Source: Lineus longissimus
Lineage: Eukaryota; Nemertea; Pilidiophora; Heteronemertea; Lineidae
DNA: 64,000 bases
Direction of reading: 5' to 3'
Assembly: GCF_910592395.1 (NCBI RefSeq)
Contig: NC_088325.1
Location: forward strand, 8,808,109-8,872,108
The notes under the pieces were generated by a model. The model made no database searches. It saw only the letters and a program-made list of their open reading frames with translations, and was not told the origin of the DNA. Shown in pieces: positions 23,635 through 35,072 of this stretch. How positions within the stretch are numbered: the first letter of the stretch is position 1; each line of letters opens with the position of its first letter. The position numbers and the translations under genes are program-made.

Positions 23635-24755
23635 ACAAGTTCTTGTATTCAGAATCTATGCAAGAACTTTCAAGAATAACACAATACCTGGCAAGGCAAG
23701 ACGTCTTTCAAGTTCTTGTCTTCTGAATCTACACAATAACTATCAAGAACAACACAAAACTTGCTAGACTACATGCCCTGCATGTTCTTGTATTCCAGAA
23801 TATATGCAGAAACGACACGAGAACTTGCAAGGCAAAATATCATGCATGTTCTTGTGTTCTGAATCTACACACGAACTATCAAGAACAACACAGAACCTGG
23901 CAAGACCTGGCAAGACAAGACGTTTTTCAAGTTCTTGTGTTCTGAATCAACCCAAGTACTATCAAAAACAGCACAAGACCTTGCTAGACTACATGTCTTG
24001 CATATTCTTGCAATCCAGAATGAATGCAGAAGCGACACAGGAACTTCCAAGGCAAATGTCATGCATGTTCTTTTGTTCCCTGGGTTGTAAGAACTTACAA
24101 GAATAACACAAAAATTGGCAAGACTAGATGTCTTGCATATTCTTGCATTTTAAATGAACGCAAGAACCTGTTCTGATGTCTTGCATGTTATTGCCTTCCA
24201 GAATGATCGTAGAAACCACATAAGATATTGCAAGACAAAATGTCATGCATGCTCTTACCATCGAGGGATTGCAAGAACTTACAAGAACAACACATATGTT
24301 TTGCATATTCTTGCATTCTAAATGTATGCAAGAACATGCAGGAACTTTGCAAGAACATAAAGGGAAAATGCAAGAACATGAAAGACACACAAGCAAACCT
24401 TCTCAAATAATTTTGTAAGTCATAACACAAGAACATGCAGGGACAATGCCATTACATCCAAGACAACAAAAGCACACATTCTAAAATAACGTTTCTAAGT
24501 CAATGCAAGAACATGCAGGAACAATGAAAGACTGAGCAAGAACAACACAAGAACAAACAAGAACAACAGAAGCCCCTCCTCAAAAAATATTTCGAGGTCA
24601 ACGCAAGACCACGCCAGGAATTTTACCCTCGGCTTGCAAGTTCTTGCATTCGGGTACTACATTAGTTGTATGTACTATTTATCAATAATGCAAGAATATT
24701 CAAGAACAATGCAAAAACATGCAAGACGTGTTTTGAATGTTCATGTAGTCTTGCA
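23635..24755. repeat. Degenerate minisatellite built on CAAGAAC/GTTCTTG words
   Basis: More than 1.1 kb is made of loosely repeated words such as TGCAAGAACATGCAAG, TTGCATATTCTTGCATT and ATGTCTTGCATGTTCTTG. Because the words are partly self-complementary, open frames appear on both strands (23804-24106, 24124-24396, 24188-24436 and others). None is a gene. The spacing is irregular, so this is a decayed tandem array. Confidence 0.85.
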
Positions 24756-25785
24756 AGTTCTTTCATTATTTTTCCTAAGGGTGGTGTAGTACACATGGGC
24801 GAGGCGAGCCAATATCAGAAAAAAAGTTTGATGCATGATCCATACCGTTGGTTTTATACTCTACATCCCATTCTAGACGATGAAGGACAATATGAGGAAG
24901 GAACTGCTTTTACACCCCCGTTACTACAGCAGAACCAGAAAGTACGGAAAATCCATGATCGGAGTGAACTGATCGTTTTCACGATCATTCATCTCTCCCT
25001 GGTTTTGAATGCATGGAAGTATTTGAATTAATACGAACAGGAAATAAATGAGCAAACACCATGTGTATATAAATGTTTCTTTTTTGTCAATATTCACAAT
25101 GTTAAAGATAAAACGGCATAATTAGGTCCGAAAGCAACGCTTCATGCACTGTGCTGTGACGTCATCACCAGCGCCACCCGGCTGGAAGTCCTCCGTCACG
25201 ATTTATTTTTAGCAACGACAAGGTCAACTAAAGGTAGGAAGCACTAAAGGCAGGGTCTTCCCAAAGTAATCCGTTAACTACCACATATTATGAACTCCAT
25301 AAGAAAAAAAACAAATGACCCTTGTAAAACAACCTTATCTCGACTTTTTTTCCATACTAAAATAAACGAAATTCGACCAACAATTTTCAAGAAAAAGATA
25401 TTAGAAGACGAGGGCACGATTCAAAAGTGCCCACAAACTATAAGCAGTGGTTGTTTCAGCAGGTGATGGCGGCGGTCGAAACAAATGTTTCGGTGTGTGC
25501 GCGATTCCTAAATGTGAATTCTACTTGTTTTTGTAATGGAAAGGAATTAAGCAAAAATGGAACTTATGGGATACCTATGCTATTAAAGATGTTACAGAGT
25601 AGATCAATGGGTCCTTGAAGCACCTTAGTCGGAAAAACGTGATGATTCAGTCACATTTTCTTTGTGCAGCTTTCTGATAAAAACTACTTGTCGAGGGTTG
25701 AGATATCGATTTGAAGATACACTATATTAAACTATTAGTCTATGGCACGCCAGGAGGAATTTGGCTAATTTTACAAAATCTTTAA
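24756..25785. other. Intergenic, no gene recognised
   Basis: The frame 24666-25031 begins inside the minisatellite and has no recognised domain. The rest shows no coding signal that I can support. Confidence 0.5.
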
Positions 25786-27640
25786 TTAGGAACAAACGTT
25801 TAATTTTGATGACATTTGGTTGAGAACAATAATACTTTGACAGATAATTTTTTCATATTTCTGGAGCAGCATTACATTTAAGCAGTAAATGATACTCGTC
25901 ACCAACACCATTATTACACAAACACATAGTCGTTCTCCTCGTGGTATGCCTGTCTGTCTCCCCGTTTCGATGGGAAGCCTGTGATTACACATTCCAAATT
26001 TACAGGATATATGCCAGTAATTCAATTTAAGGTAGTCTTCATAGATAAAACGCTCTTTGTATATTCTATTGTTTAAACATTTAGGTGACTCCTGAATATC
26101 CGTATACCATTTCTGCACCCACTGGTCTCGAAGTGTTCTTTTTACCGTGTCCGTTAGCCAAGTGGTGTTAAAATGGAATTTGTCTGGTTTAACCAGATCA
26201 CAGTGTTACAAGTTTCATCGAGGATTTTTTATCTTGTTATGCCAGGGGGATGCAAATGTCCCGTTCAAAAACCTTTTAAGTAAACACCTATAGATAAGGA
26301 AAACATATTTATCCTGGCGGCCAATAACAATTTCTGCCCAAAAATTTAGCATCCGGATATTTATGGAAATTGACATAGGGTATTTCCCAGTGTCACAATA
26401 CACCATGCATGACGGTGTCGAACCTCGCACCTATAGCACTTGTTTAAGGAACTTTAGATGGAAGACCTCGAACATATTGACCTTATTATCTCCCCAAATT
26501 TCACATGCGTACAGGAGTATTGGTTCCACCATATAATGAAATAGCTGTATCAATACATCAACCGATAAGTTCTCTCCCTTTACAGAGAACACTATGCATT
26601 GCTTTTTTGGCTTGATCACAAATATGCTGATTATGTTCTTTAAACGAACCGTTACTCAGGGACACAACACCAAGATACTTAAAGGTATATATAATTTCAG
26701 CTACAATTACAGTATCATGCGAACAACAAAACCATAATTTTCACCTGGTGGTCAATCCCGGGAAAGATACAATCTTCATCTACCGATTTTGCTCCTATAT
26801 TCATAAGGTATATTATTTACAAATACGGCAAAGAGTAGAGGGGAGAGATTCTCACCCTGTCGCACACCAACCTTACTGTCGAAACTCAAACAACCATTTT
26901 GTGAGACACAAGACTTTCTAATACATTTCTTATAGTTCTTACTCGAAGCATGAAATTGTTCATAATCAGCGTTACTTTTCGTCAGCCTATATATTGTCTT
27001 ATGTCTCAGGACTGTAATCACGCTACCGGAGCCTACATTCGTCAGTAAACCATTCCTTTTTGGCTCTATTTCTAGGATATTTGCGTGCACAAACCTTCTT
27101 TCTACATACAAATGTTTTCTTTGCAGCAGAAATAATCATATTAGACGAGGTGTCAACTACATCATCTGCATTTATAGCCGTTGGGTTCACAAAACCCTGA
27201 TCAAATATGGTCCCATATGTAAATGGCCTATAACTTTCCAGCCTTGGTGTTTCTCCATTTGAAACAGGTTCGCGGGTTGGTGGCGCCATCAAAGACAAAG
27301 TCCGTATTTACATTTTCCTGATTATTCGCGGGATTATGAAAATTCTCGTTGCCATGTAAACGTACAGTAACTGATGAATGAACGTCGGACCAGAGTGGAT
27401 CAAAAGGTTCAATCGAAAAGTCTACTTCCGATTTTGTAAGTAGCCCTGAAGCGATTGCGTAATCTACCACCGAACCAAGATTGCAGGTCAGAGCGCCTAT
27501 ACCTGCATCGTGGCCGTAACGGCCATTTACGATAACGAGATTAAAGTTTTTACACAATTGCAAAAGCCTTCTGCCATAGTTATTCAAATTATGTTGATCC
27601 ATTGACGCCCGTGGTGGGATACCGTCCATACCATTTCGTA
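25786..27640 (-). pseudogene. Non-LTR retrotransposon (LINE), heavily deleted copy
   Basis: Several minus-strand frames in order read as one LINE ORF2 remnant. At 27228-27629 is the end of an apurinic-type endonuclease domain (SVVDYAIAS and PLWSDVHSS). At 27023-27298 comes the linker before the reverse transcriptase. At 26776-27111 is VGVRQGENLSPLLFAVFVNNI, a signature of the RT palm. At 26431-26619 is MVEPILLYACEIWG from the thumb side, and at 25786-26430 the C-terminus. The N-terminal RT fingers and the YADD catalytic box are missing, and the frames shift repeatedly. The clade is not certain. Confidence 0.75.
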
Positions 27641-27904
27641 CTCTCCATAGATGTCGATTTCATTGGTATCTTTATTCGGCAGGTCAAGCTCAGATACGGT
27701 AGAAGTATAGGCATTAAAAATACTAGGAGTATGTACGGAGAGCGTAATGAGAACATCGTTTGCTCATGTTATCAAACATCTCTATATAGAATACCTTGAG
27801 GTTTCCGGGGTGATGTAAACATTGGTAAGAATAACACCATTCTTCATATGAAACCACTGGGAGTTAGAATCATCATCTTTAAGTTGGGTAATTAATTATC
27901 GCAG

Positions 27905-28460
27905 GTTACTTCTTATTGGCTCACCGTCAGGGGAGTCTATACGATAGCCCTGTGTCCGTCGTCGTCCGTCGTCCGTCGTCGTCCGTATCCTGTGTGGCAC
28001 GTTTCTTAACCACTTGTGCTATGAACTTTAAACTCTGTACAAATTATGACCTAGGCCACATGACCTCTGGCAGCGAATTTCTGTCCGGTCTGATTCTTCA
28101 CCTGGCCACCAGGGGGCTAAAACCAAAAACTTAAAAAGTGCGATAAATCGTTTATTACTGATTTATTTTTGCTAAAAAATGTATTGTGGGTACCCCTAGC
28201 AAGGATACATCACATATCATACGGGTTTTGATTTGACCTACTTGTCAAGGTCACAGAGGTCAAATGGTGTAAATTGGTCGTTTGATTGTAACTATAGCAC
28301 GTTTCTTAACCACTAAAGCTATGAACTTGAAATTTGGTACACATGACTCCCTACATCATGTTACCTCGGACACCAAATTTCGATCTGATCTGGTACTCAA
28401 CTTGGCCACCAGGAGGCCCAAACTAAAATATATAAAAAGTGCAATATATCTCGATTATTA
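27905..28460 (+). repeat. Dispersed repeat with GTCCGTCGTC array and ~305-bp internal duplication
   Basis: A GTCCGTCGTCGTCCGTCG microsatellite at 27955-27988 is followed by two related units. Each opens CACGTTTCTTAACCACT (27993 and about 28297), continues with GCTATGAACTT, and ends with GGCCACCAGG and AAAAGTGC. The same family lies in the opposite orientation at 41100-41712, with AGTGGTTAAGAAATGTGCCACG next to a CGACGA array. It is non-coding. Confidence 0.7.
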
Positions 28461-28609
28461 GCGACTAATCCACGATATTGTCCTATTGAAAGCAGTTACT
28501 CAGCCCGCACACTTTTCAACTCAGAATTTCAAAGAAAAAAAGGTTGTATAATTTGTATGGGAGTAATGTAGATTGGGAGGTGACTGGGCAGCCGACAGCT
28601 TGGTAATGG

Positions 28610-28745
28610 TATCAGGATCATTGCCCCCCCCCCCCCGACAATTGCCCCCCTGTAAAATTGTCCCCTAGTCGAATTGCCCCCACCTCGTTAAATTATTCAC
28701 CAGTCAATCCCCCCCCCCCCCCGTAACCCCCCCCCCTCCCCAAGT
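28610..28745. repeat. C-rich low-complexity tract
   Basis: Several C runs of 7-15 bases alternate with AATTG words (ATTGCCCCCC and similar). It is simple sequence that is prone to assembly error. Confidence 0.8.
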
Positions 28746-29861
28746 AATATTGCCCTCAAAAAGACTTCACGATATCGTCCTTTAATGAAATATAAATTTC
28801 ATGGTAGTGAAATATCAGTTTCTCCACAATGATTCAAGGAATCTATGAGGTTCACCCAATCACTCATACATTGCTTCACGGTCCCTTGTTGTCATAGCCA
28901 TAGACAATTTCGGAAAATGGAGCCATGACTAGTTGGCTGTAAGTTATACTCTACAAATCTAAAAATATATAGGTTGTAGTAGTTATGTACAAAGGATTGG
29001 TCTCAGAAGGATTCCGGAACATCATGTCTCGTATCCCGGACCCGGGCCTGCTCGTTGGTTCAGCTCGAGACATTCTCCGCACTGGCTTGCGAGACCTACG
29101 TGCTCACAACTCACGAATCGAAACAGATTCTTATACACATACTTTAATATCTTGCCGTTATAATAACCGCAGTCGCCATTTTGGGGAGGGCAATAGCGCC
29201 TTTTTCACTGCTCTAACCTTCCAATACGATTCGGCCAACACTGCCTTTTACATTTAGAGTCCTTGTCTGCTACGAATGCGGGTTTGGAAACATGAATCAG
29301 CGATTTCATGCGTGCATGGATATTCGTGAGGAATACTCTCAGTCTTTTTTTTTTTTTTTTTTTTAAACGGGAGGCGGTACCATATAGTTATCCTGGTTGT
29401 TGTCTGACATACTCCGCGCAAAAGTACTTCAGTTTTTAAAGGCAAGATATCAAAATATGTCGCTCTAGGGAGCAACGCACCTGCCAATTATGAGGTAAGT
29501 ACAAGGTTGAAGATTGATGTCATTTTCTTTTTTAAATTCCCTTATTATGCAATGTTAGAAAACCCCTAGAGAAAGCAGATAAATTTTGGCTGAAGCATGA
29601 TTGAAATATAAGCAAAGAATAAAATTATGTATTCCAATATATTTAGTTTAATATCTACCTTAATCTCAAAGCACATTGAAATCAGTTGTCAGTTTTTCAT
29701 ACATCATGTACATACTGTGTTTTGTATTGTGCTTGTATGTTTTAACATGTAAGTGTTATTAATTGGCTCAGTAGCCCATTGGGCATGTTTGCTCAAAAAT
29801 AGTACATAACATCCGACAATTATCGTTTGTTGTTGAAAAGTTTATTGCTACTTCCAGAAGT

Positions 29862-30885
29862 TTCTATTATTATTATTATTATTATTATTAAAACAATTTA
29901 TATAGCTACTTTTGTAAAACACTTCAAGGCGCTTTACATTTCATTAAAAAAAAAAAAATCAATGCATACAACAATTTTGCTGTAAAACAATAATAGAGAT
30001 AAAACTGAGACTATAAGACATTAGGTAAGACAATTAGAGACAAGATGACTATAAAACATTCTAGAGTGCATTGTCAACGAAAAAGTGCTTCCTAAAAATA
30101 TATGTTTTTAAGTGTGACTTAAAAGTTTTGATCTTAGCTATGGATTTTAAAACATCTGATAATTGGTTCCAAAGTTTTGGCTCCGCCACAGAGAAGCTTG
30201 AAGATCCAATCGCACTGCTAGTGCGGACCTCCCGGCATATACATTTGTACTTTTATTACTTGATCTGAGAGTGCGGGCCGGAGCATAAGCCGATACACAG
30301 TCTGCGAGGTTCTGCGGAGCTGTTCCTGAAAGACATTAAAAGACCATGACGTTTATCTTATACTCCGTGCGCGCCCTCAGAGGCAGCCAGTGGAGGTCAC
30401 GGAGCACATGGGTGACATGGTCTGTCTAGCCACTCTCATGACGAGACGTGCAGCTGAATTTTGTACTATTTGTAGTTTCCTCAAGTTTGACTCAGATGCA
30501 TTGTATAGTATACTATTGCAATAGTCCAAGCGTGATAGCACCAACGTTCTGACTGCACTCACTGTAGCCGACTGACTGATGAAATGTTTTATTTTTCCAA
30601 GACGGTAGAGCTGGAAATTGGCTGCTCGACACAAGTTGCTGATATGCTTGCTCATTGTCATTTCATGGTCGAAAGTCACTCCTAGAAGTTTGATAGAGTC
30701 ACTGAGTGCGATATCTGTATCACAGAAATTCAGTCTCAGATTGGCAAGAAGTTTCTGGTGAGGTTTGGCACAAGCAACAAAGAATTCCGTCTCGTCATTG
30801 TTCAGTTTAAGCTTATTGATAGTCATCCAGTTTTGAATCTCAGTGATGCACTTTGAGAGCCTCGCTATTGCACCAAGGGTTGATA
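29862..30885 (-). mobile_element. CR1/L2-like LINE, 5'-truncated, with microsatellite tail
   Basis: On the minus strand the end of a reverse transcriptase is followed by a 3' untranslated region ending in a (AAT)n tail at 29868-29890. The coding part (about 30885 down to 30377) reads CITEIQNWMTINKLKLNNDE, DSIKLLGVTFDHEMTMSKHI, SRLDYCNSILYN and LQIVQNSAARLV, in the order typical of CR1/L2 thumb and C-terminal regions. The endonuclease and RT catalytic core are absent. A frame disruption follows LVMRVAR. The 3' end has GCGCCTTGAAG and CTATATAAATTG next to the tail, a feature shared with the SINE at 53.4 kb. Confidence 0.75.
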
Positions 30886-31860
30886 AGTAATTATGAAAGC
30901 TTTGGATGTCATTAAAATCATGTTTAGTATCGGTGTAATATCATGTTTGTTTATTCTATGTCCGAGTACTTATATATTTTGTGTGAATTTCTGAAATAAA
31001 TAATATGGTATTAATAATAATAAAGTCATATCAACAAACGGCAAATTAAATTGAATTGAAATGAATCGTCCAATGACATCCCGATCAATCATGTTCAGCC
31101 AGTCGGGAAATTCATTGCTTTTCGTCAATCTTTGGATCCCTATCTGTTTATATCACGACAAACTGATTGTACATCCGGGTTATCATATACTAATTGAAGG
31201 GGGGGGGGTCATTTAGTTGGCATCTCAGAACTCTTGTTATTTACCCTTTATAATGATAATTATAACAATAATGATGACGATGACGACGACGACGATAACG
31301 ATAATGATAATAATAATAATAATAATAATAATATCTATTGCACCACCATATTTGGGGAAATATAAAAATTACATTGCACATGAAATAATCAGTTTCATAT
31401 AAGCACATTAATACATTTACATACATTTAAAGACTTGTCAGAGCTATAGATGGGTGCCCGGGTTGTAAAATTTGATGAAAGACAAAACATGTCACTTTTT
31501 TATATCAATGTTGTCTTTGTATGAATAGAAACCTAGCGTTTGCTTTAGAAAAGAGCGTTTGTAATGGCTATGCATAGCTGACTAAAGATCAAGTTCGAGA
31601 ATTAGCTTGGGTCAAAGTGGGACACTCCATCAAGACCTGACACTCCTGATGAGACAAGCGAGACAATTACATTACAAAGTGACGCGGGCGCGGGAGAAAA
31701 TAGCTTATATCGCGGGCACTCATCTGGGTTAACCTGGATCGGTCTAGGAGATTGGGCTGCGTACTTTATAACGCGATGTGGTCCAAAAAGTGGAGCTTCC
31801 CTACTTTAATCTTGGCCACTTTTTTTCGTCGTGTAAACGCAGCACAGCTTTCTGAGACTA
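30886..31860. other. Intergenic, simple repeats
   Basis: This stretch contains a mixed trinucleotide microsatellite at 31251-31336 (ATG/ACG/ATA units) and a copy of the dispersed repeat shared with 12955-13130 at about 31490-31640. No gene is recognised. Confidence 0.55.
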
Positions 31861-31987
31861 ACATATTCACACATCCTGAGGAAATCAGGGGTTAATGTTC
31901 ACTTCTCCGGCCCTGCACACAAGGGCCGGATTGAGAAACGAACATTGACTAACACTAAGCCCTGATTCCCTCAGGATAATATTCACA
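31861..31987. repeat. Small inverted repeat
   Basis: ATCCTGAGGAAATCAGGG near 31874 pairs with CCCTGATTCCCTCAGGAT near 31962, with inner pairing of CCGGCCCT and AGGGCCGG. It is MITE-like and lies at the 3' side of an unassigned minus-strand frame (31885-32394). Confidence 0.55.
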
Positions 31988-32381
31988 ACGTTGTGAGAGA
32001 TATTATCTGGTCCTGGCTGGTATGGTTTGGTCCCATATGTGAATGGCCTTTTGTTACATGTTTGACAAATGGATTGTTTTTTGAAAGTGATTTCTTCATG
32101 TCTTGACCATTTTGGACGGATGCATTGGATGACACAATGTTGCAACTGTCCAATGCCAGAGGTATCGAAGAGTGGCATCTGGTCTCCAGCGACAAGCAAA
32201 TAGCAGTGACCATGGTGACGGACGTGAAGAAACGTTTGAACGTCACAGCTTTGGAGTGTCATGTGTACGGCGCTACAGAATGCCTGTGGAAGTATACACG
32301 AAGGCTTTGCCGAACAGTATACATGTTCATCAAATATGCTATTCTTTAAAGAACTGCCTCTCCTGCATGTATAGAGACACT

Positions 32382-32544
32382 GGGCCAAATTCATAAAGGG
32401 CGTTTAAGGGTTAGACGTGTGTAACTTCTCCCTACAGTTTCAGGGCCTATTCATATTCTATGAAGATTTACATAAAGGACCTGAATCTGTCTATTAGGTA
32501 GGTAAACGCTGTTTTAAGCGTAACGCCCTTTATGCATTTGGCTC
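32382..32544. repeat. 163-bp MITE
   Basis: The end GGGCCAAATTCATAAAGGGC is matched inverted by GCCCTTTATGCATTTGGCTC at the right end. It lies just beyond the end of the receptor gene and may form part of its 3' untranslated region or flank. Confidence 0.6.
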
Positions 32545-32546
32545 AT

Positions 32547-32552
32547 TTTATT
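32547..32552 (-). promoter_or_regulatory. Candidate polyadenylation signal of the receptor gene
   Basis: The minus strand reads AATAAA here, about 270 bases beyond the receptor stop codon at 32820. Position and strand fit, but the hexamer is common in AT-rich DNA. Confidence 0.3.
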
Positions 32553-32819
32553 TATCTATATTTGTTAACGGGATGGCATTGTCTCTAGGCTCTCTCCTGT
32601 CTGCGCGCGTGACAGCTGTGCCAAATACTAGAGTTTGCTTCCCTACCACCAGACATGACAGATTCATTCATATTATTTCATGTATACACCATATAGGGTA
32701 ATGAAAATAATGGCAATAATATAAATCAGGTTTTTTGCAAGCGCCACCTATCTGTCGGTTTTGTCAAATCCATCAACATCACGGACAACCATCACCACGT
32801 TAGTTTTCTCTTTTAGAGT

Positions 32820-33489
32820 TCATATTGGTCTCAGTTGTTCTGGATTTAGCTGTCTGAAATCCAAATACTGTCCACGATCATTGTTTATTACTGCCGTTAC
32901 TGGATATAGATGGGCATATAATGACCCTTTTCCGTGACCACCGTCATCACCAGAGCGGTCTGAAGTAGGCCCGCAAGTCTCAGAACGATCGGCTTGGTCT
33001 GATTCGCTCTCGGTTGCACTTGGGACAGGCCGTACCTGTGTGTGTATACTTTGGTCGTTGGATACTCTGTATGTGCCTTCCGACTTCTGTCCTTTTTGTC
33101 TAATTTCGTAAGGGATAGAATCCTCTAGATCCATTGGATCTGGCTGGTCAACAGGAACATGATTCTGACGTGGAGCACTATGCCGTAATGTCGTAGGACT
33201 ATCCATATCGTCATAGGACCCCAGCTCATCATCTGAGGACGCTGGAGTATTCCTAAGGACTCCGGGTGTTGGCAAGTGGTGCCCCGTATCCATTTGTTGT
33301 ACTGGTAGTTGGTCGGCGGTACGTTCAGGGTTAAATGTATCGGTCACGTTCTCAGTCCCAATGTTGGAGTAGCTTCGTACAGAATCATTTTCAGTCGTTG
33401 TGAATTCAATCCTCGTATCGTCGTAATCGTCGATGTCAGTAGCAGGTGGATGACTCTGCCTCTTTTCTAATCTCACCAATCTTCGTTTC
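32820..33489 (-). CDS. Receptor last exon: cytoplasmic tail
   Basis: This exon encodes the intracellular tail of the Ig/FN3 receptor. A TTTCCGTAG acceptor precedes 33489. Its first base G completes the Trp codon split from the transmembrane exon, giving a Lys-Arg-Arg stop-transfer sequence straight after the helix. The 222-residue tail is acidic, Ser/Pro-rich and rich in tyrosines. Visible motifs include YDDTRIEF, SYSNIG (a YxN pattern, as bound by Grb2 SH2), YDDMDSP (a YxxM pattern, as bound by the PI3K p85 SH2), YEIR, TYRV, and a conserved-looking end SLYAHLYPV...YLDFRQL. It stops with TGA at 32820-32822. SH2 binding is inferred from motifs only. The layout resembles nephrin/echinoid-type tails, without close identity that I can confirm. 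It lies about 10 kb from the previous exon. Confidence 0.82.
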
Positions 33490-34250
33490 CTACGGAAATA
33501 AAAAGAGCTTTAATTTGGTAGCTTATGAATGTTCTTCGGCTATTTGGTTCTCGTCGCCAACACTTGTTCTTGCACTGTTGTTGCGTCGTTATTTACCACC
33601 ATGTTTACATCGGCTGGGCGCGTGATGAGGTATCACTGCCAAATGAAAAGCTATACACGCCCTTTGGCCACATTGATTCACTTGGGTGGATAACCCAATG
33701 TTGCTTCAGTTGGTGACCTTGACAACACTGGTATTTAGTCGCCTGAATTCTGTGGTGAGGAAGCATCAAGGCCAATGTTTTTTGTGTGGTATTGGGAGAT
33801 CCAGAAAACAGTATCGATTAGTTTATACTCAAAATCATTAAGTACAAGCCCCCCCCCCTCCCTTCCAAAGAACAACAACTTAAAGTGCTTCAGTCCAAGT
33901 TTAGCAGTTCCTAGAGATGGCCGGAAAACCAAATATTCTACACCTATACAGTATATCAAATTATTTCTTGGTCAGGGCCCTCGTACCAACCAGGTTTCCA
34001 AGATGGCTCCTTCACTGATCCCCAACCCTTCTAACGATTTCTAGGTGCGCTACTGTCAACTCAATTTTGATTCGAATGCTTGATAGTATCACACCTATGG
34101 AATTTGAAATGTCATGAAACAGCATATAGGACTTCACTCTCCTACCAAGAGCAAAATAGACCTTTCACAAACTGAGAATGCACCGGAGACCACCACCGCC
34201 TGCATGAATTCTAATCCGCTACAGAGCGCAATGGATACATTATACATGTA
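33490..34250. other. Receptor intron segment, nothing recognised
   Basis: This is part of the last receptor intron. It includes a C-rich tract at about 33849-33862. The frames at 33735-33959 and 33775-34044 overlap on opposite strands and show no domain. Confidence 0.5.
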
Positions 34251-35072
34251 CAGTCCTTCAAAAAAGTAAATGGACACACAAAAATCAAATTTTCTTGAAA
34301 ACGGCTGGTGATAAATCGATTCGGTTTGCTGCATTTGATAAGACATTTAGTTGTGCATCATGGTATCTACCACATAAAAATTAGCCATTTTATCTAATAC
34401 CGACTTTTATTGATTTACAAAAGGCCCCAAAATCTTTTTCGTTTCCGATTTTTTTCGTACTTTTTCTTGATAGGATCAATCACCATGATGAAAAACCCAC
34501 GTCCCCATCAAGGTGATGAAAATATATTGTGTTAATTGGTGGGAAAACAGCATTTTATGTCAAAATTTTGCACCTTGTTTATTGACTTTGGAATTACTTT
34601 GGAGAACCCCCTGGTGATCTTCACCACCAAGCCTATTGAATTCGAACATGCTAGTGTATTGAACCCGGTCACACGCTACAAAATTTTGAATTCAGTTTTT
34701 GTGAATAGGCCCGATGAGCATGTTGAATGTCAGCAATTTCAATATAAATGGGATGTTCATTTCCTCTTGACATGCAAACTAACGTTTTCTTGGAGTGGGT
34801 AAATAACTAGAGGGTGTCCCATGAAAATGCAGCACAAGATAAATTGTGATTAATCACAGCTGCTGATGTTGCGGGGTGTAAGATTCAACAAATTAAATTG
34901 TTGATCCAGTTGATGGTTAAAACCACAATCAGAACTTTTCAAACTGTCGTTTCTTTATACAGGCCTAGGGATAGTGTCACCTATGTTAGATAACTGCACC
35001 CTGACTGATGTAACAGATGTCTATTGGTCACAATTCCGAGTTGTCTTCGATTGCACTACCAGTACAGCCAAC

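Noticed and set aside
23804-24436. Several cysteine-rich frames on both strands
   Set aside because: They are read through the CAAGAAC/GTTCTTG minisatellite. Cys and Lys richness comes from the repeated words.
23635-24755. Possible CRISPR-like array
   Set aside because: Repeat words vary in length and spacing, there are no unique spacers of constant size, and the context is a metazoan genome.
31217-31426. Opposite-strand frames rich in Ile/Thr or Tyr/His
   Set aside because: Both are translations of the trinucleotide microsatellite at 31251-31336.
31885-32394. 169-codon minus-strand frame with opposing plus-strand frames
   Set aside because: No domain is recognisable, the end is made of a small inverted repeat, and three frames overlap here. 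It is left unassigned rather than called a gene.
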